This document shows, one piece after another, positions 15,605-22,522 of a DNA stretch of 37,232 nt; positions within the stretch are counted from its first letter, which is position 1; the number at the start of each line of letters is the position of its first letter. Under the pieces are notes generated by a model. It had not been told where the DNA came from and did no database searches. It saw only the letters and a list, made by a program, of their open reading frames with translations. Source of the stretch: a virus; IMG/VR virus record IMGVR_UViG_3300032249_000419, positions 1 through 37,232 of that record; one strand, 5' to 3'. The translations under genes and the position numbers were made by a program.

Positions 15605-16146
15605 TGATTATTGGATTATCTGGTTACGCCCAGTCTGGAAAAGACACCATTGCTGAAATCCTAGTTACAGAAGGATTTACTCGTATCGCTTTTGCAGACA
15701 TTATGCGGGAAGCTTTGTTAGCTCTTAACCCGTATGCAGGTAAGTACCGTCTGCAAGAGTATGTCAGTGTGAATACTTGGGACGTAGCTAAGGTGTCTAT
15801 GCCAGAAGTTCGTAGGCTACTTCAATACTTTGGTACAGATGTAGGTCGAGAGTTGTTTGGGGAAGACTTTTGGATTCAGCAGTTAAAACGACGTTATGAT
15901 TTATATGACCCAACTAAAAACTGGGTAATTTCTGACTGCAGGTTCTTAAACGAAGCCGAAGAAGTAAAGCTTTTAGGCGGAGTAATGTGGCGTGTACTAC
16001 GACCCGGCAACTCCCCAGTCAACGACCATGTCTCTGACCAAGGTCTTGGGTATTACAAATTTGATCACGTGTTTAATAATGACAGCAGTTTGTCTGTATT
16101 AATGGATTCAGTAAAAGCTGCTTTAAAGGATCTTAATGAAAGTTAA
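15604..16146 (+). CDS. Deoxynucleoside monophosphate kinase-like protein
   Basis: 180 residues. P-loop GYAQSGKDT at 7-15, then FADIMREALLALNPY, which matches the dNMP kinase (T4 gene 1-like) fold, with a lid region rich in Arg (RRLLQYFGTDVGRELFG) and a WVISDCRFLNEAE strand. The family phosphorylates dNMPs to dNDPs for phage DNA synthesis. It works upstream of the polymerase and complements the ribonucleotide reductase at 28224. Confidence 0.8.
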   Translation: MIIGLSGYAQSGKDTIAEILVTEGFTRIAFADIMREALLALNPYAGKYRLQEYVSVNTWDVAKVSMPEVRRLLQYFGTDVGRELFGEDFWIQQLKRRYDLYDPTKNWVISDCRFLNEAEEVKLLGGVMWRVLRPGNSPVNDHVSDQGLGYYKFDHVFNNDSSLSVLMDSVKAALKDLNES

Positions 16147-16678
16147 ATCTTTTGGTACTCCCCCATCGACACAGGTGTCAATAGGCATCGACCAGTCGTA
16201 TGGGGGATTTGCCATAACTTTGCTGGGTAACACGCACTACAGTGTGGTGGCTACGGTTCCCCCAACTAGTGCCAAAGGAGTAAAGAGACTTATCGAGCTC
16301 AGAGAATTCCTTTCTGATACTTTGCAAGGCTATACAATAAAAGATATTGCAATGGAGGGTTACGCTTACTCAGCCACCATGGGGCACACTATGGGAGAAT
16401 TAGGTGGAATGGTAAAAGTTCATTTGTATGAAACCTACGGAATAGCCCCAACACTGGTGCCACCAGCTACCCTGAAGAAGTACATAACTGGAAAAGGCAC
16501 GGGAGTCCAGAAAAATCAAATTTTATTAAACGTGTATAAAAAATGGGGAGTCGAATTTACAGACGATAACGCAGCAGACTCATATGGTCTTGCTCGTATT
16601 GCCGCTGGTATAGCGGATGTTGCTTACGAAAAAGAAGTCCTTAAGACTTTGTCTGACCCTAAGTTTAGGGGCATTTAG
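16136..16678 (+). CDS. ruvC: RuvC-like Holliday junction resolvase
   Basis: 180 residues; AAAGGA at 16125-16130 sets the ATG at 16136. RNase H-fold acids are visible: D19 in GIDQSYGGFAI, E74 in IAMEGYAY, and D143/D144 and D148 in TDDNAADSYGLARIA. These match RuvC resolvases of phages and bacteria. It would resolve recombination or replication junctions before packaging. It ends the tightly linked recombination block; the next gene is 27 bases on, with no clear ribosome site. Confidence 0.85.
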   Translation: MKVKSFGTPPSTQVSIGIDQSYGGFAITLLGNTHYSVVATVPPTSAKGVKRLIELREFLSDTLQGYTIKDIAMEGYAYSATMGHTMGELGGMVKVHLYETYGIAPTLVPPATLKKYITGKGTGVQKNQILLNVYKKWGVEFTDDNAADSYGLARIAAGIADVAYEKEVLKTLSDPKFRGI

Positions 16679-16705
16679 ACCCTATTTCAAAGTATTCTAA
16701 GTATT

Positions 16706-17317
16706 ATGCAGCCACATCAAATGACACCAGAGCAATTCTCCTCGCATCCCTACGCAGTTTTTCGTGGGAGTACCTCTGATCCTAGAGACACTCAAAATAA
16801 AAATATTAGACTGTCTAAATCTGGGGGAAACGCCGCCCACTTTGGAACACAGCAAGCTGCTTTAAAGGCATTAAATGCCAAATGGCATAAATTTTCAGAA
16901 AACCAACCTTATTTACACACGTTTTGGCATGTACCTAAACCTGAAGAATTAACACTTGTTTCAGATAGAGAAGCTAACTCCCCAACTGCTACTTCTAATC
17001 AATACTACACAAATGAAATAGAAGACAGAGGGTCTTTATCACTTGCCTTAAGAAATTTTAATGGTTTAAAATCCCATTCAGACTTTGTCAAAGAAGCCAT
17101 ACAACGTGGAAAAACTTCTGAAATCCCAAAAGAAACGTTAGAAAGTTATACTAGCGGTACTTTAGGATTTCGTCCTGTACACAAAGAAGAACTATCCCGG
17201 GTAGAGTCCTCTTCTAAAGGAAAACCCATTCCAGGAGATAAAGACTTTGAATTACCTATTCCGCACGAAGATTTGAACAAGATTAAGTCTCATTTAATGG
17301 GGAATCAATTTCAGTAA
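16706..17317 (+). CDS. Unknown protein with FRG and HFGT motifs
   Basis: 203 residues. The N-terminus reads YAVFRGSTSD and then AAHFGTQQAALKAL. FRG followed by H[FW][GS]T also occurs in the protein at 21519. This pattern faintly resembles the R and S motifs of ADP-ribosyltransferase folds, but I see no convincing catalytic Glu, so this is speculation. The remainder is polar and charged. Arginines are more often AGA here than in the replication genes. Confidence 0.6.
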   Translation: MQPHQMTPEQFSSHPYAVFRGSTSDPRDTQNKNIRLSKSGGNAAHFGTQQAALKALNAKWHKFSENQPYLHTFWHVPKPEELTLVSDREANSPTATSNQYYTNEIEDRGSLSLALRNFNGLKSHSDFVKEAIQRGKTSEIPKETLESYTSGTLGFRPVHKEELSRVESSSKGKPIPGDKDFELPIPHEDLNKIKSHLMGNQFQ

Positions 17318-17392
17318 AGCTGACACAGTTTAAAAATTAAGACATACTTCCTTAAAGGGCACACTAAATCGACTACAAAAGGAATAAAAATC

Positions 17393-17680
17393 GTGAGCGA
17401 ACCAGAAAACAAAAACGAAGAGAAATACCTACGGGTTAGTGCAGGTTCTAACGCCCAATCTGTAGGTTCAGCTATTGCACATGCTCTTTACGAATCCCCC
17501 ACTGTTAAACTACGTGCTGTGGGAGCATCTGCTGTAAACCAAGCTGTAAAAGCCATTGCTATTGCCAGGGGTTATGTAGCCCCAAGAGGCGTAGATTTGA
17601 CTTGCAAACCTGGATTTACTACGGTTGACTCCAGAGATGGACAAATCTCTGCCATCGTGTTTCACATTTCAGCAAGTTAA
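17393..17680 (+). CDS. spoVS: SpoVS-like (Alba-fold) protein
   Basis: 95 residues from GTG 17393, with AAAGGAA upstream. After a 12-residue charged leader the sequence follows bacterial SpoVS closely: LRVSAGSNAQSVGSAIAHAL, VKLRAVGASAVNQAVKAIAI, ARGYVAPRGVDLTCKPGFT and a final strand SAIVFHIS. SpoVS is an approximately 86-residue protein with an Alba-like nucleic-acid-binding fold, needed for normal sporulation timing in Bacillus and found in other bacteria. In a phage it may act on host or phage nucleic acid. It stands alone, with gaps of more than 70 bases on both sides, so may have its own promoter. Confidence 0.88.
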   Translation: MSEPENKNEEKYLRVSAGSNAQSVGSAIAHALYESPTVKLRAVGASAVNQAVKAIAIARGYVAPRGVDLTCKPGFTTVDSRDGQISAIVFHISAS

Positions 17681-17752
17681 GGCTTACAGCTTTAACAAAA
17701 AGACTTACTTTCGTTTAACCTACTTTTGATCAAAGGAATATGAGGTAAAACT

Positions 17753-18112
17753 ATGGCTACTCAAAACGGAGCCTATGACGAAGCCCTAGCCGGCGCTGCA
17801 GGGATGAGCCCTAACCGCCAGCCAATGGGTACTGAGGTAGTGTCGACAGCGACATTCCCATCAGCTTCACCATCAGCAGGTACCTTGGTACCTAAAAAGA
17901 ACGTTGCAGCAGGAGACCCTTACGCACAGCCTAAGCCTTCTCGTCCAAACGTTATTCAGGACAGAGTTGGCGCAGCATACGGAGTTTCCGTGTCCTACAC
18001 CGCTCAAACTAGTCCAGAAGCTGGAGCCACTCAGGCCCAGGGACGTATCATTAAGTCAGCGGTTAACCGTAGCCGTTACAACTTTGATGATGGAAATGCA
18101 ACAAGTTACTAA
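17753..18112 (+). CDS. Hypothetical low-complexity protein
   Basis: 119 residues, rich in Ala, Ser, Pro, Gly and Thr and largely disordered by composition (PSASPSAGTLVPKKN, SPEAGATQAQGRI). No Cys, membrane segment or enzyme motif. Ribosome site GAGGT upstream of ATG 17753. Composition resembles minor virion or scaffold-type proteins, but there is no firm evidence. A terminator hairpin follows. Confidence 0.65.
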   Translation: MATQNGAYDEALAGAAGMSPNRQPMGTEVVSTATFPSASPSAGTLVPKKNVAAGDPYAQPKPSRPNVIQDRVGAAYGVSVSYTAQTSPEAGATQAQGRIIKSAVNRSRYNFDDGNATSY

Positions 18113-18129
18113 TCTATGATACGATAGTC

Positions 18130-18160
18130 GCCGGCCCAGAAACATCTGGGTCGGCACTTT
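18130..18160 (+). terminator. Terminator hairpin
   Basis: GCCGGCCCAGA at 18130-18140 pairs with TCTGGGTCGGC at 18145-18155 around the loop AACA, with one G-T pair, followed by ACTTT. It separates the low-complexity gene from the metallophosphoesterase unit. Confidence 0.75.
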
Positions 18161-18186
18161 CATCGGTACACCCTATGGAGAATAAA

Positions 18187-18423
18187 ATGTTGGCTGAAGC
18201 CTTGGCAGAATATAAAGAACTAAACCTACGCAATAAGTATTGTGTGGTAGGTAACTGGTCTAAGACCTTTACCGAGGAAGACCTAGCCCAGTTTAAAATT
18301 GCGCTGGAAGATGATTCATTTTCTACAAAAGATCTTTACGTAGTTTTTAACAAAATCGGTGCTCCGTTTTCACTAGAATCATTGCGACGCCACCGTAATC
18401 AGGAGTGCTCATGCCAGAACTAG
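18187..18423 (+). CDS. Small hypothetical protein upstream of phosphoesterase
   Basis: 78 residues from ATG 18187, which is correctly spaced from GGAG at 18177-18180; an ATG at 18175 would overlap that site. A helical N-terminus is followed by FTEEDLAQFKIALEDDSFSTKDLYVVFNKIGAPFSLESLRRHRNQECSCQ. The GAPFSLESLRRHR part looks like a recognition helix of a small helix-turn-helix, and the end has Cys-Ser-Cys. It overlaps the next gene by 13 bases. Confidence 0.65.
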   Translation: MLAEALAEYKELNLRNKYCVVGNWSKTFTEEDLAQFKIALEDDSFSTKDLYVVFNKIGAPFSLESLRRHRNQECSCQN

Positions 18424-19598
18424 GTGACGCACTATCTGACCTTCGTAAAGAAAAAGGTTCAGATTCTAAACTTGGCGCTATTGCCGATTTACTTTCCCGC
18501 AATAATATCGACTTAGACGAAGTCGGGTCAGTTTCTCGCATCAGTATCTACCAGCAGGCTAGTAAAGACGCTGACGGAGACGTACAGGTTACAGACCTAG
18601 TAGGCGTACAGATTAACCCTAAGTGGGTAGATGGTCCTGAATGGCCTGTTATACAGCCTGCAGACCCTGTAATTATTAAAGCAACTGCACCACCAAAAAA
18701 GACTAAAAAAATAGATCTTGATTGGCAATGCGCAGTTATTTTCCCAGATCCTCAAATTGGATACCGTAAGTACACCGACGGTGAACTTGATCCTTTTCAT
18801 GATGAATCTGCAATGGGTGCGGCGCTTAAAATTGCCGCACATTTACAAAACACCGTAGGTGTTGATCTAGTAGTCAATCTGGGTGACTTCATCGATATGC
18901 CTGAACATAGTCGGTATACTCAAGAAGCTTCTTTTGCACAAACTACTCAGCTTGCTATTAACCGAGGCCATTTATTTTTGGCTCAACAACGTGCTAACTG
19001 CCCAGATGCTCGCATTATTTTGTTGGAGGGTAACCACGACAACCGTCTTAACCTTCATACAACAAATAACGCAAAGGCATCTTTTGGTCTAAAACGTGCT
19101 GGGTCAGTCCCTGACCAATGGCCAGTTCTTAGTGTTCCGTTTTTGCTTCGGTTAGATGAACTGAACGTTGAGTTCTATGACAAATACCCAGCGGAACAGT
19201 TTTGGATTAATAAGAATCTGCGTGCAATTCACGGAGATAAAGCTAATTCCGGTGGCTCTACTGCCGCTCAGTGGGCTAATAAATACCCGCACATTTCAAC
19301 GGTCTTTGGTCACATTCACCGTATGGAAGCCCAATACAAAACAGTGTTTGACTCCCAAGGACCAATTCGCAGCGTAAATGTCTCCCCAGGATGCCTTTGC
19401 CGTGTAGATGGAGCCGTACCTTCCACTAAAAGTGGTGTAGGCTCTGACGGTAAGCCTGGAGTACATTACGAAGACTGGCAGCAAGGAATGGCTGTTATTT
19501 GGTTTAAAGAAACAGGCGAGTTCCGAGTGGAACTAATCCACATTCTAGATGGTGTGGCTGTTTACAACGGCGTTGAATACAGCGCGGACGAGGAATAA
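18411..19598 (+). CDS. Calcineurin-like metallophosphoesterase
   Basis: 395 residues from ATG 18411, with CAGGAG just upstream; the GTG at 18405 lies in the ribosome site. Metal-site motifs in order are D113-x-Q (FPDPQIG), NLGD at 156-159, GNHD at 207-210, IHGDK (H274) and GHIH at 300-303. The first motif has Gln where DxH is more usual. The N-terminal 100 residues are a separate variable domain. Family members cleave phosphodiester bonds in nucleic acids, nucleotides or other substrates; the substrate here is unknown. Confidence 0.88.
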   Translation: MPELGDALSDLRKEKGSDSKLGAIADLLSRNNIDLDEVGSVSRISIYQQASKDADGDVQVTDLVGVQINPKWVDGPEWPVIQPADPVIIKATAPPKKTKKIDLDWQCAVIFPDPQIGYRKYTDGELDPFHDESAMGAALKIAAHLQNTVGVDLVVNLGDFIDMPEHSRYTQEASFAQTTQLAINRGHLFLAQQRANCPDARIILLEGNHDNRLNLHTTNNAKASFGLKRAGSVPDQWPVLSVPFLLRLDELNVEFYDKYPAEQFWINKNLRAIHGDKANSGGSTAAQWANKYPHISTVFGHIHRMEAQYKTVFDSQGPIRSVNVSPGCLCRVDGAVPSTKSGVGSDGKPGVHYEDWQQGMAVIWFKETGEFRVELIHILDGVAVYNGVEYSADEE

Positions 19599-19600
19599 AA

Positions 19601-19672
19601 ATGGCTAAATATTCAAAAGTTTTAATTGCAACTGCAATTTTAATTGTTATAGCTTTTTTGATTATAGGATAG
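19601..19672 (+). CDS. 23-residue single-span membrane peptide
   Basis: ATG 19601 is preceded by GAGGAATAAAA. The product is five polar/basic residues (MAKYSK) then an unbroken hydrophobic helix (VLIATAILIVIAFLIIG). The stop is 12 bases before the endolysin start, whose ribosome site overlaps the stop. Tiny membrane genes next to endolysins are sometimes lysis proteins, but a normal holin is longer. Confidence 0.6.
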   Translation: MAKYSKVLIATAILIVIAFLIIG

Positions 19673-19684
19673 GAGAATACAAAT

Positions 19685-20386
19685 ATGAAAACTGCAAATG
19701 AAGCCGTAGAGGCAATGCGAAAACACTACCAATTAGATTCCCGTGGGTTTGCCGGATGGTGTTTAAAAACTGTTCGTACAGCGTGGGGATTACCCGCAAC
19801 ACAGGTATCGGCTATTTCTGCTTGGAAATCTATTCCAGCATCTAAAAAACACACTAACCCTGCAGAAGCACCAATAGGTGCTCCTCATTTCTTTGACATT
19901 GGCAAGTTTGGCCACGTCGTCATGCAATCCGACTTTGTAGGACAGGTTTGGGGCGTAGACGCACCAGCACATGACAAGGTAGGAAAGGTTAACTTGTCTT
20001 GGTTCCAAAAGAACTGGGGCAAGAACTGTAAATACTTGGGTTGGTCTACTCACCTAAACGGTAAAGATCTGCCTTTGAAGCAAATGCCTAAGAACACTCT
20101 TAAATCTATGATTGTTGGAGTTCCTTTGGTAGCTTCTCCTGCCAAGAACCCAGTTGCATATGACGTAAAAGCTGCAGCAACTGGTGGTGGAGTAGATACT
20201 CTTAAACCAACTACAAAGCCTGCTAAAAAGTCTGTAGTAGTTCCTGCTAAAACGTACACCGTTAAAAAAGGTGATACTTTGTGGGAGATTGCTAAAGCCA
20301 AAGGCACCACAGTTACAGCACTTAGAAAACTTAATGGCATCAAAGGTGACACAATCACCATTGGATCAAAACTAAAACTAAAGTAA
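19685..20386 (+). CDS. Endolysin: Cys/His peptidase-like domain plus LysM
   Basis: 233 residues. The N-terminal domain has C26 in GFAGWCLKTVRTAWGLP and H77 in DIGKFGHVVM, the Cys-His arrangement of CHAP/NlpC-P60 amidases and endopeptidases. A Pro/Lys/Thr linker follows. The last about 45 residues (YTVKKGDTLWEIAKAKGTT onwards) are a typical LysM peptidoglycan-binding repeat. There is no signal peptide, so export would need a holin or similar. It would cleave the actinobacterial wall at lysis. A terminator follows. Confidence 0.85.
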   Translation: MKTANEAVEAMRKHYQLDSRGFAGWCLKTVRTAWGLPATQVSAISAWKSIPASKKHTNPAEAPIGAPHFFDIGKFGHVVMQSDFVGQVWGVDAPAHDKVGKVNLSWFQKNWGKNCKYLGWSTHLNGKDLPLKQMPKNTLKSMIVGVPLVASPAKNPVAYDVKAAATGGGVDTLKPTTKPAKKSVVVPAKTYTVKKGDTLWEIAKAKGTTVTALRKLNGIKGDTITIGSKLKLK

Positions 20387-20399
20387 GTATTACTGCAAG

Positions 20400-20426
20400 A
20401 GGGCCTCTAGAAATAGGGGCCCTTTT
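20400..20426 (+). terminator. Rho-independent terminator after endolysin
   Basis: AGGGCC at 20400-20405 pairs with GGCCCT at 20418-20423 around an 11-base loop, followed by TTTT. It closes the phosphoesterase-endolysin unit. Confidence 0.8.
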
Positions 20427-20465
20427 GGCATTTCTAATACCTATTTTTAAGGGAATATAGGGGTT

Positions 20466-21008
20466 ATGGCACAAGCACACAGTAATTGGCAATACCTCGG
20501 AGCCTCCGGGTACATTGGTGCATACACCACCACCGGCGGTGGTGGAACGCCCGTGCAGGGTCGAAGCGAGATCGACGAGATGCGGATGGGTGTTGGACGT
20601 GTACCCGGAGCCGAATATCCTGACGGGTATCTCGGCAACATTCGTTCAAGACGAGATGATCGCGGCAAGCCTTATGGCGTTGCAGACACCGTCTTGGACT
20701 CTTTACGTAATAGACAGAACCAACGTGCATACCAAAGAGGTGTACACAAAGGTGCCCGCATTGATGCAGCCGAGTACTACTGGCCACCAGGGTTAGAGCC
20801 AGAGCGAAGACTCAAAGTAAAACCTCAGTTGGTAGATAACATTGGTGCTATCAACATGATGGTTCCTAGAAACTCACCTCAAGTGTATTTGGCACCGCCT
20901 CCAGGCCTTATTAATGATGGTAAAGCTAACATTAAAGCTAACGATCCAATTGAAAGAGACACCCGAGCTGCTTACAGGCTTTCTCATCTATCCCCTAGGT
21001 GGAGTTAA
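20466..21008 (+). CDS. Hypothetical protein, possibly virion-associated
   Basis: 180 residues; AAGGGAA lies upstream. It is rich in Gly, Tyr, Arg and Pro, starting SNWQYLGASGYIGAYTTTGGGG, with a basic middle (RNRQNQRAYQRGVHKGARID) and a Pro-rich segment VPRNSPQVYLAPPPGL. No enzyme motif. The composition and its lead position in a unit of similar small proteins would suit a minor structural protein, but this is a guess. Confidence 0.65.
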   Translation: MAQAHSNWQYLGASGYIGAYTTTGGGGTPVQGRSEIDEMRMGVGRVPGAEYPDGYLGNIRSRRDDRGKPYGVADTVLDSLRNRQNQRAYQRGVHKGARIDAAEYYWPPGLEPERRLKVKPQLVDNIGAINMMVPRNSPQVYLAPPPGLINDGKANIKANDPIERDTRAAYRLSHLSPRWS

Positions 21009-21358
21009 TGAATAGCCAAGACAGTCGGTACGATTGGACTAAACCAGAATACGCGGATGAACAGCCTGGCCCAAGATACGACTACATGGGTCCGTTTGCT
21101 AGCAAAGAAGAAGAACTTATCTCTCGAGCTATTCTTCCGGCTACCATACCTAAAGTGCAGCTTGTTGACGCGGTTCGCCCGCCAATTCCTCAAATTATGC
21201 TATTTAGATCTCGTTTTGGTTACAGAACTAAGCAACTAGGTATAGCCGATCTTGTCAACATTGATGAAATTTACGCTGAGCCGCCTACACGTAATGACGC
21301 TGCTGATCAGGGTTATGAAGGAACACTTAGAAACGCTCAGGGTAATAGCTCATGGTAA
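21008..21358 (+). CDS. Hypothetical protein
   Basis: 116 residues from ATG 21008, whose A is the last base of the previous stop; AGGTGGAG precedes it. It is acidic and Pro/Tyr-rich (PEYADEQPGPRYDYMGPF), with a short hydrophobic stretch RPPIPQIMLFRSRFGY. No known family. Its style is close to the gene at 20466, suggesting they belong together. Confidence 0.65.
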   Translation: MNSQDSRYDWTKPEYADEQPGPRYDYMGPFASKEEELISRAILPATIPKVQLVDAVRPPIPQIMLFRSRFGYRTKQLGIADLVNIDEIYAEPPTRNDAADQGYEGTLRNAQGNSSW

Positions 21359-21513
21359 AATACAGCACAGAGACTATTTACAATGGTTCAGAAGATTGCC
21401 CAAATTGTAAAGCAACTATGACCCCATTAGAAGCAGATTTTAGCATGACGGGCCTATGCTACAGATGTCAAAATGACTACAGCCTAAACCACAGAAAAGA
21501 TAGGATGCAGTAA
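21352..21513 (+). CDS. 53-residue zinc-ribbon protein
   Basis: ATG 21352 overlaps the previous stop and TAA is at 21511-21513. Two knuckles, CPNC at 16-19 and CYRC at 36-39, 17 residues apart, make a four-Cys ribbon, followed by a basic tail. The reading frame fits exactly between its neighbours, which supports a real gene. Confidence 0.65.
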   Translation: MVKYSTETIYNGSEDCPNCKATMTPLEADFSMTGLCYRCQNDYSLNHRKDRMQ

Positions 21514-21518
21514 CCGTT

Positions 21519-22031
21519 GTGCATCCCAATATCCCACAGTTTAATTCAACTAAACATTTAACAGTGTTTCGAGGCGTAGACAGACATAAAAAAGACTCCC
21601 AAGGCGGATATGTGTGGGGAGGCTCTTGTCCGGCTTGTAGCAAAGATGTTGTACATCCTGACACAAATATAACCAGCACCGGCATGCATTGGTCTACAAC
21701 TGGGTCTGGCGGGTACCTTGAAGATCAAGACCTTCGTACTCAAGATTCTCGTCTTTATGAAGGATTTACGGATAAAAAAAACGTTTTGTCTCGTAAAGAT
21801 ATAGATCAAGCACCATATGACCGGCACGGGATCGTGCACCTTGAAGGAGAACCTGAAAAAAACGGGCAACCATTTGGTAATGAATCTGAAACTCCTTTAA
21901 AATACGGGTCAATTGTTCATATTACAAAAACTACCCATTTAATTCGCAGCGATGCTAACCCTGGTGGGTACCCTATTGTTGTAACCCATGCAACCCCTAT
22001 TCCAATGGTTGTACAACCAAAATCTTTTTAG
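21519..22031 (+). CDS. Unknown protein with FRG / HWST motifs and CxxC
   Basis: 170 residues from GTG 21519; the ribosome site is weak. LTVFRGVDRHKK near 18 and GMHWSTTGSGGYLED near 61 recall the R and S elements of ADP-ribosyltransferase folds, as does the 16706 protein. Between them is CPACSKD, a CxxC knuckle. The second half is polar with beta-like stretches (YGSIVHITKTTHLIRS). The enzymatic idea is only a pattern impression. Confidence 0.6.
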   Translation: MHPNIPQFNSTKHLTVFRGVDRHKKDSQGGYVWGGSCPACSKDVVHPDTNITSTGMHWSTTGSGGYLEDQDLRTQDSRLYEGFTDKKNVLSRKDIDQAPYDRHGIVHLEGEPEKNGQPFGNESETPLKYGSIVHITKTTHLIRSDANPGGYPIVVTHATPIPMVVQPKSF

Positions 22032-22037
22032 TCAGTT

Positions 22038-22066
22038 TTGAACGCAATTTCCTAGTACAGTAAACA
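22038..22066 (+). promoter_or_regulatory. Possible promoter
   Basis: TTGAAC at 22038-22043, a 17-base gap, and TAAACA at 22061-22066, 19 bases before the ATG at 22086. The -35 is good and the -10 weak. Confidence 0.3.
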
Positions 22067-22085
22067 CAAACTGAAAGGTAACGTA

Positions 22086-22376
22086 ATGACCGTAAATATT
22101 AGTCGTTCACAGAACGCAGAAATCAACGAAGGCGCTACTGACGGTAAATACCGCAAAGTCCGCCCTAACACCACCGTTGCAGCCGGACAAGGCGATCAGC
22201 TTATGAGAGCTAACCGTCAGTCTCTTCACCCATTTTACAATTATGGGTTCATTGACACCGAAGACACCAACAAGGTAGCTCCAGGTAGCAACAAAGCTGG
22301 CATTGTTAATTCTCGTCAAGCCGCAACTCCAGTATCTGATATTGAAAATTACCAAATGCAGGCAACTCAAAACTAA
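22086..22376 (+). CDS. Hypothetical protein
   Basis: 96 residues with GAAAGGTAA upstream of ATG 22086. Polar, Asn/Ala/Gln-rich and probably disordered (TTVAAGQGDQLMRANRQSLHPFYNYGFIDTEDTNKVAPG). No Cys, membrane segment or known motif. Its stop overlaps the next ATG. Confidence 0.65.
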   Translation: MTVNISRSQNAEINEGATDGKYRKVRPNTTVAAGQGDQLMRANRQSLHPFYNYGFIDTEDTNKVAPGSNKAGIVNSRQAATPVSDIENYQMQATQN

Positions 22377-22522
22377 TGAGTCTTAGCTTCGAAGACGAAG
22401 ACCTCCCTGTTGACCCAAAAGTCAGACATTTTAAAGAGGTCTTGTCTCGTCGTACTGAGGATCAAAAGATTGACCTTTTACACGAAGCGTTTGATAACTT
22501 AAGGACAGAGTTTAATGGCTGA
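22376..22522 (+). CDS. 48-residue hypothetical protein
   Basis: ATG 22376 overlaps the previous stop, and TGA 22520-22522 overlaps the next start by eight bases. An acidic start (FEDEDLPVD) is followed by a charged amphipathic helix (HFKEVLSRRTEDQKIDLLHEAFDNLRTEF). It is probably a small helical partner protein; the tiling with both neighbours supports a real gene. Confidence 0.6.
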   Translation: MSLSFEDEDLPVDPKVRHFKEVLSRRTEDQKIDLLHEAFDNLRTEFNG

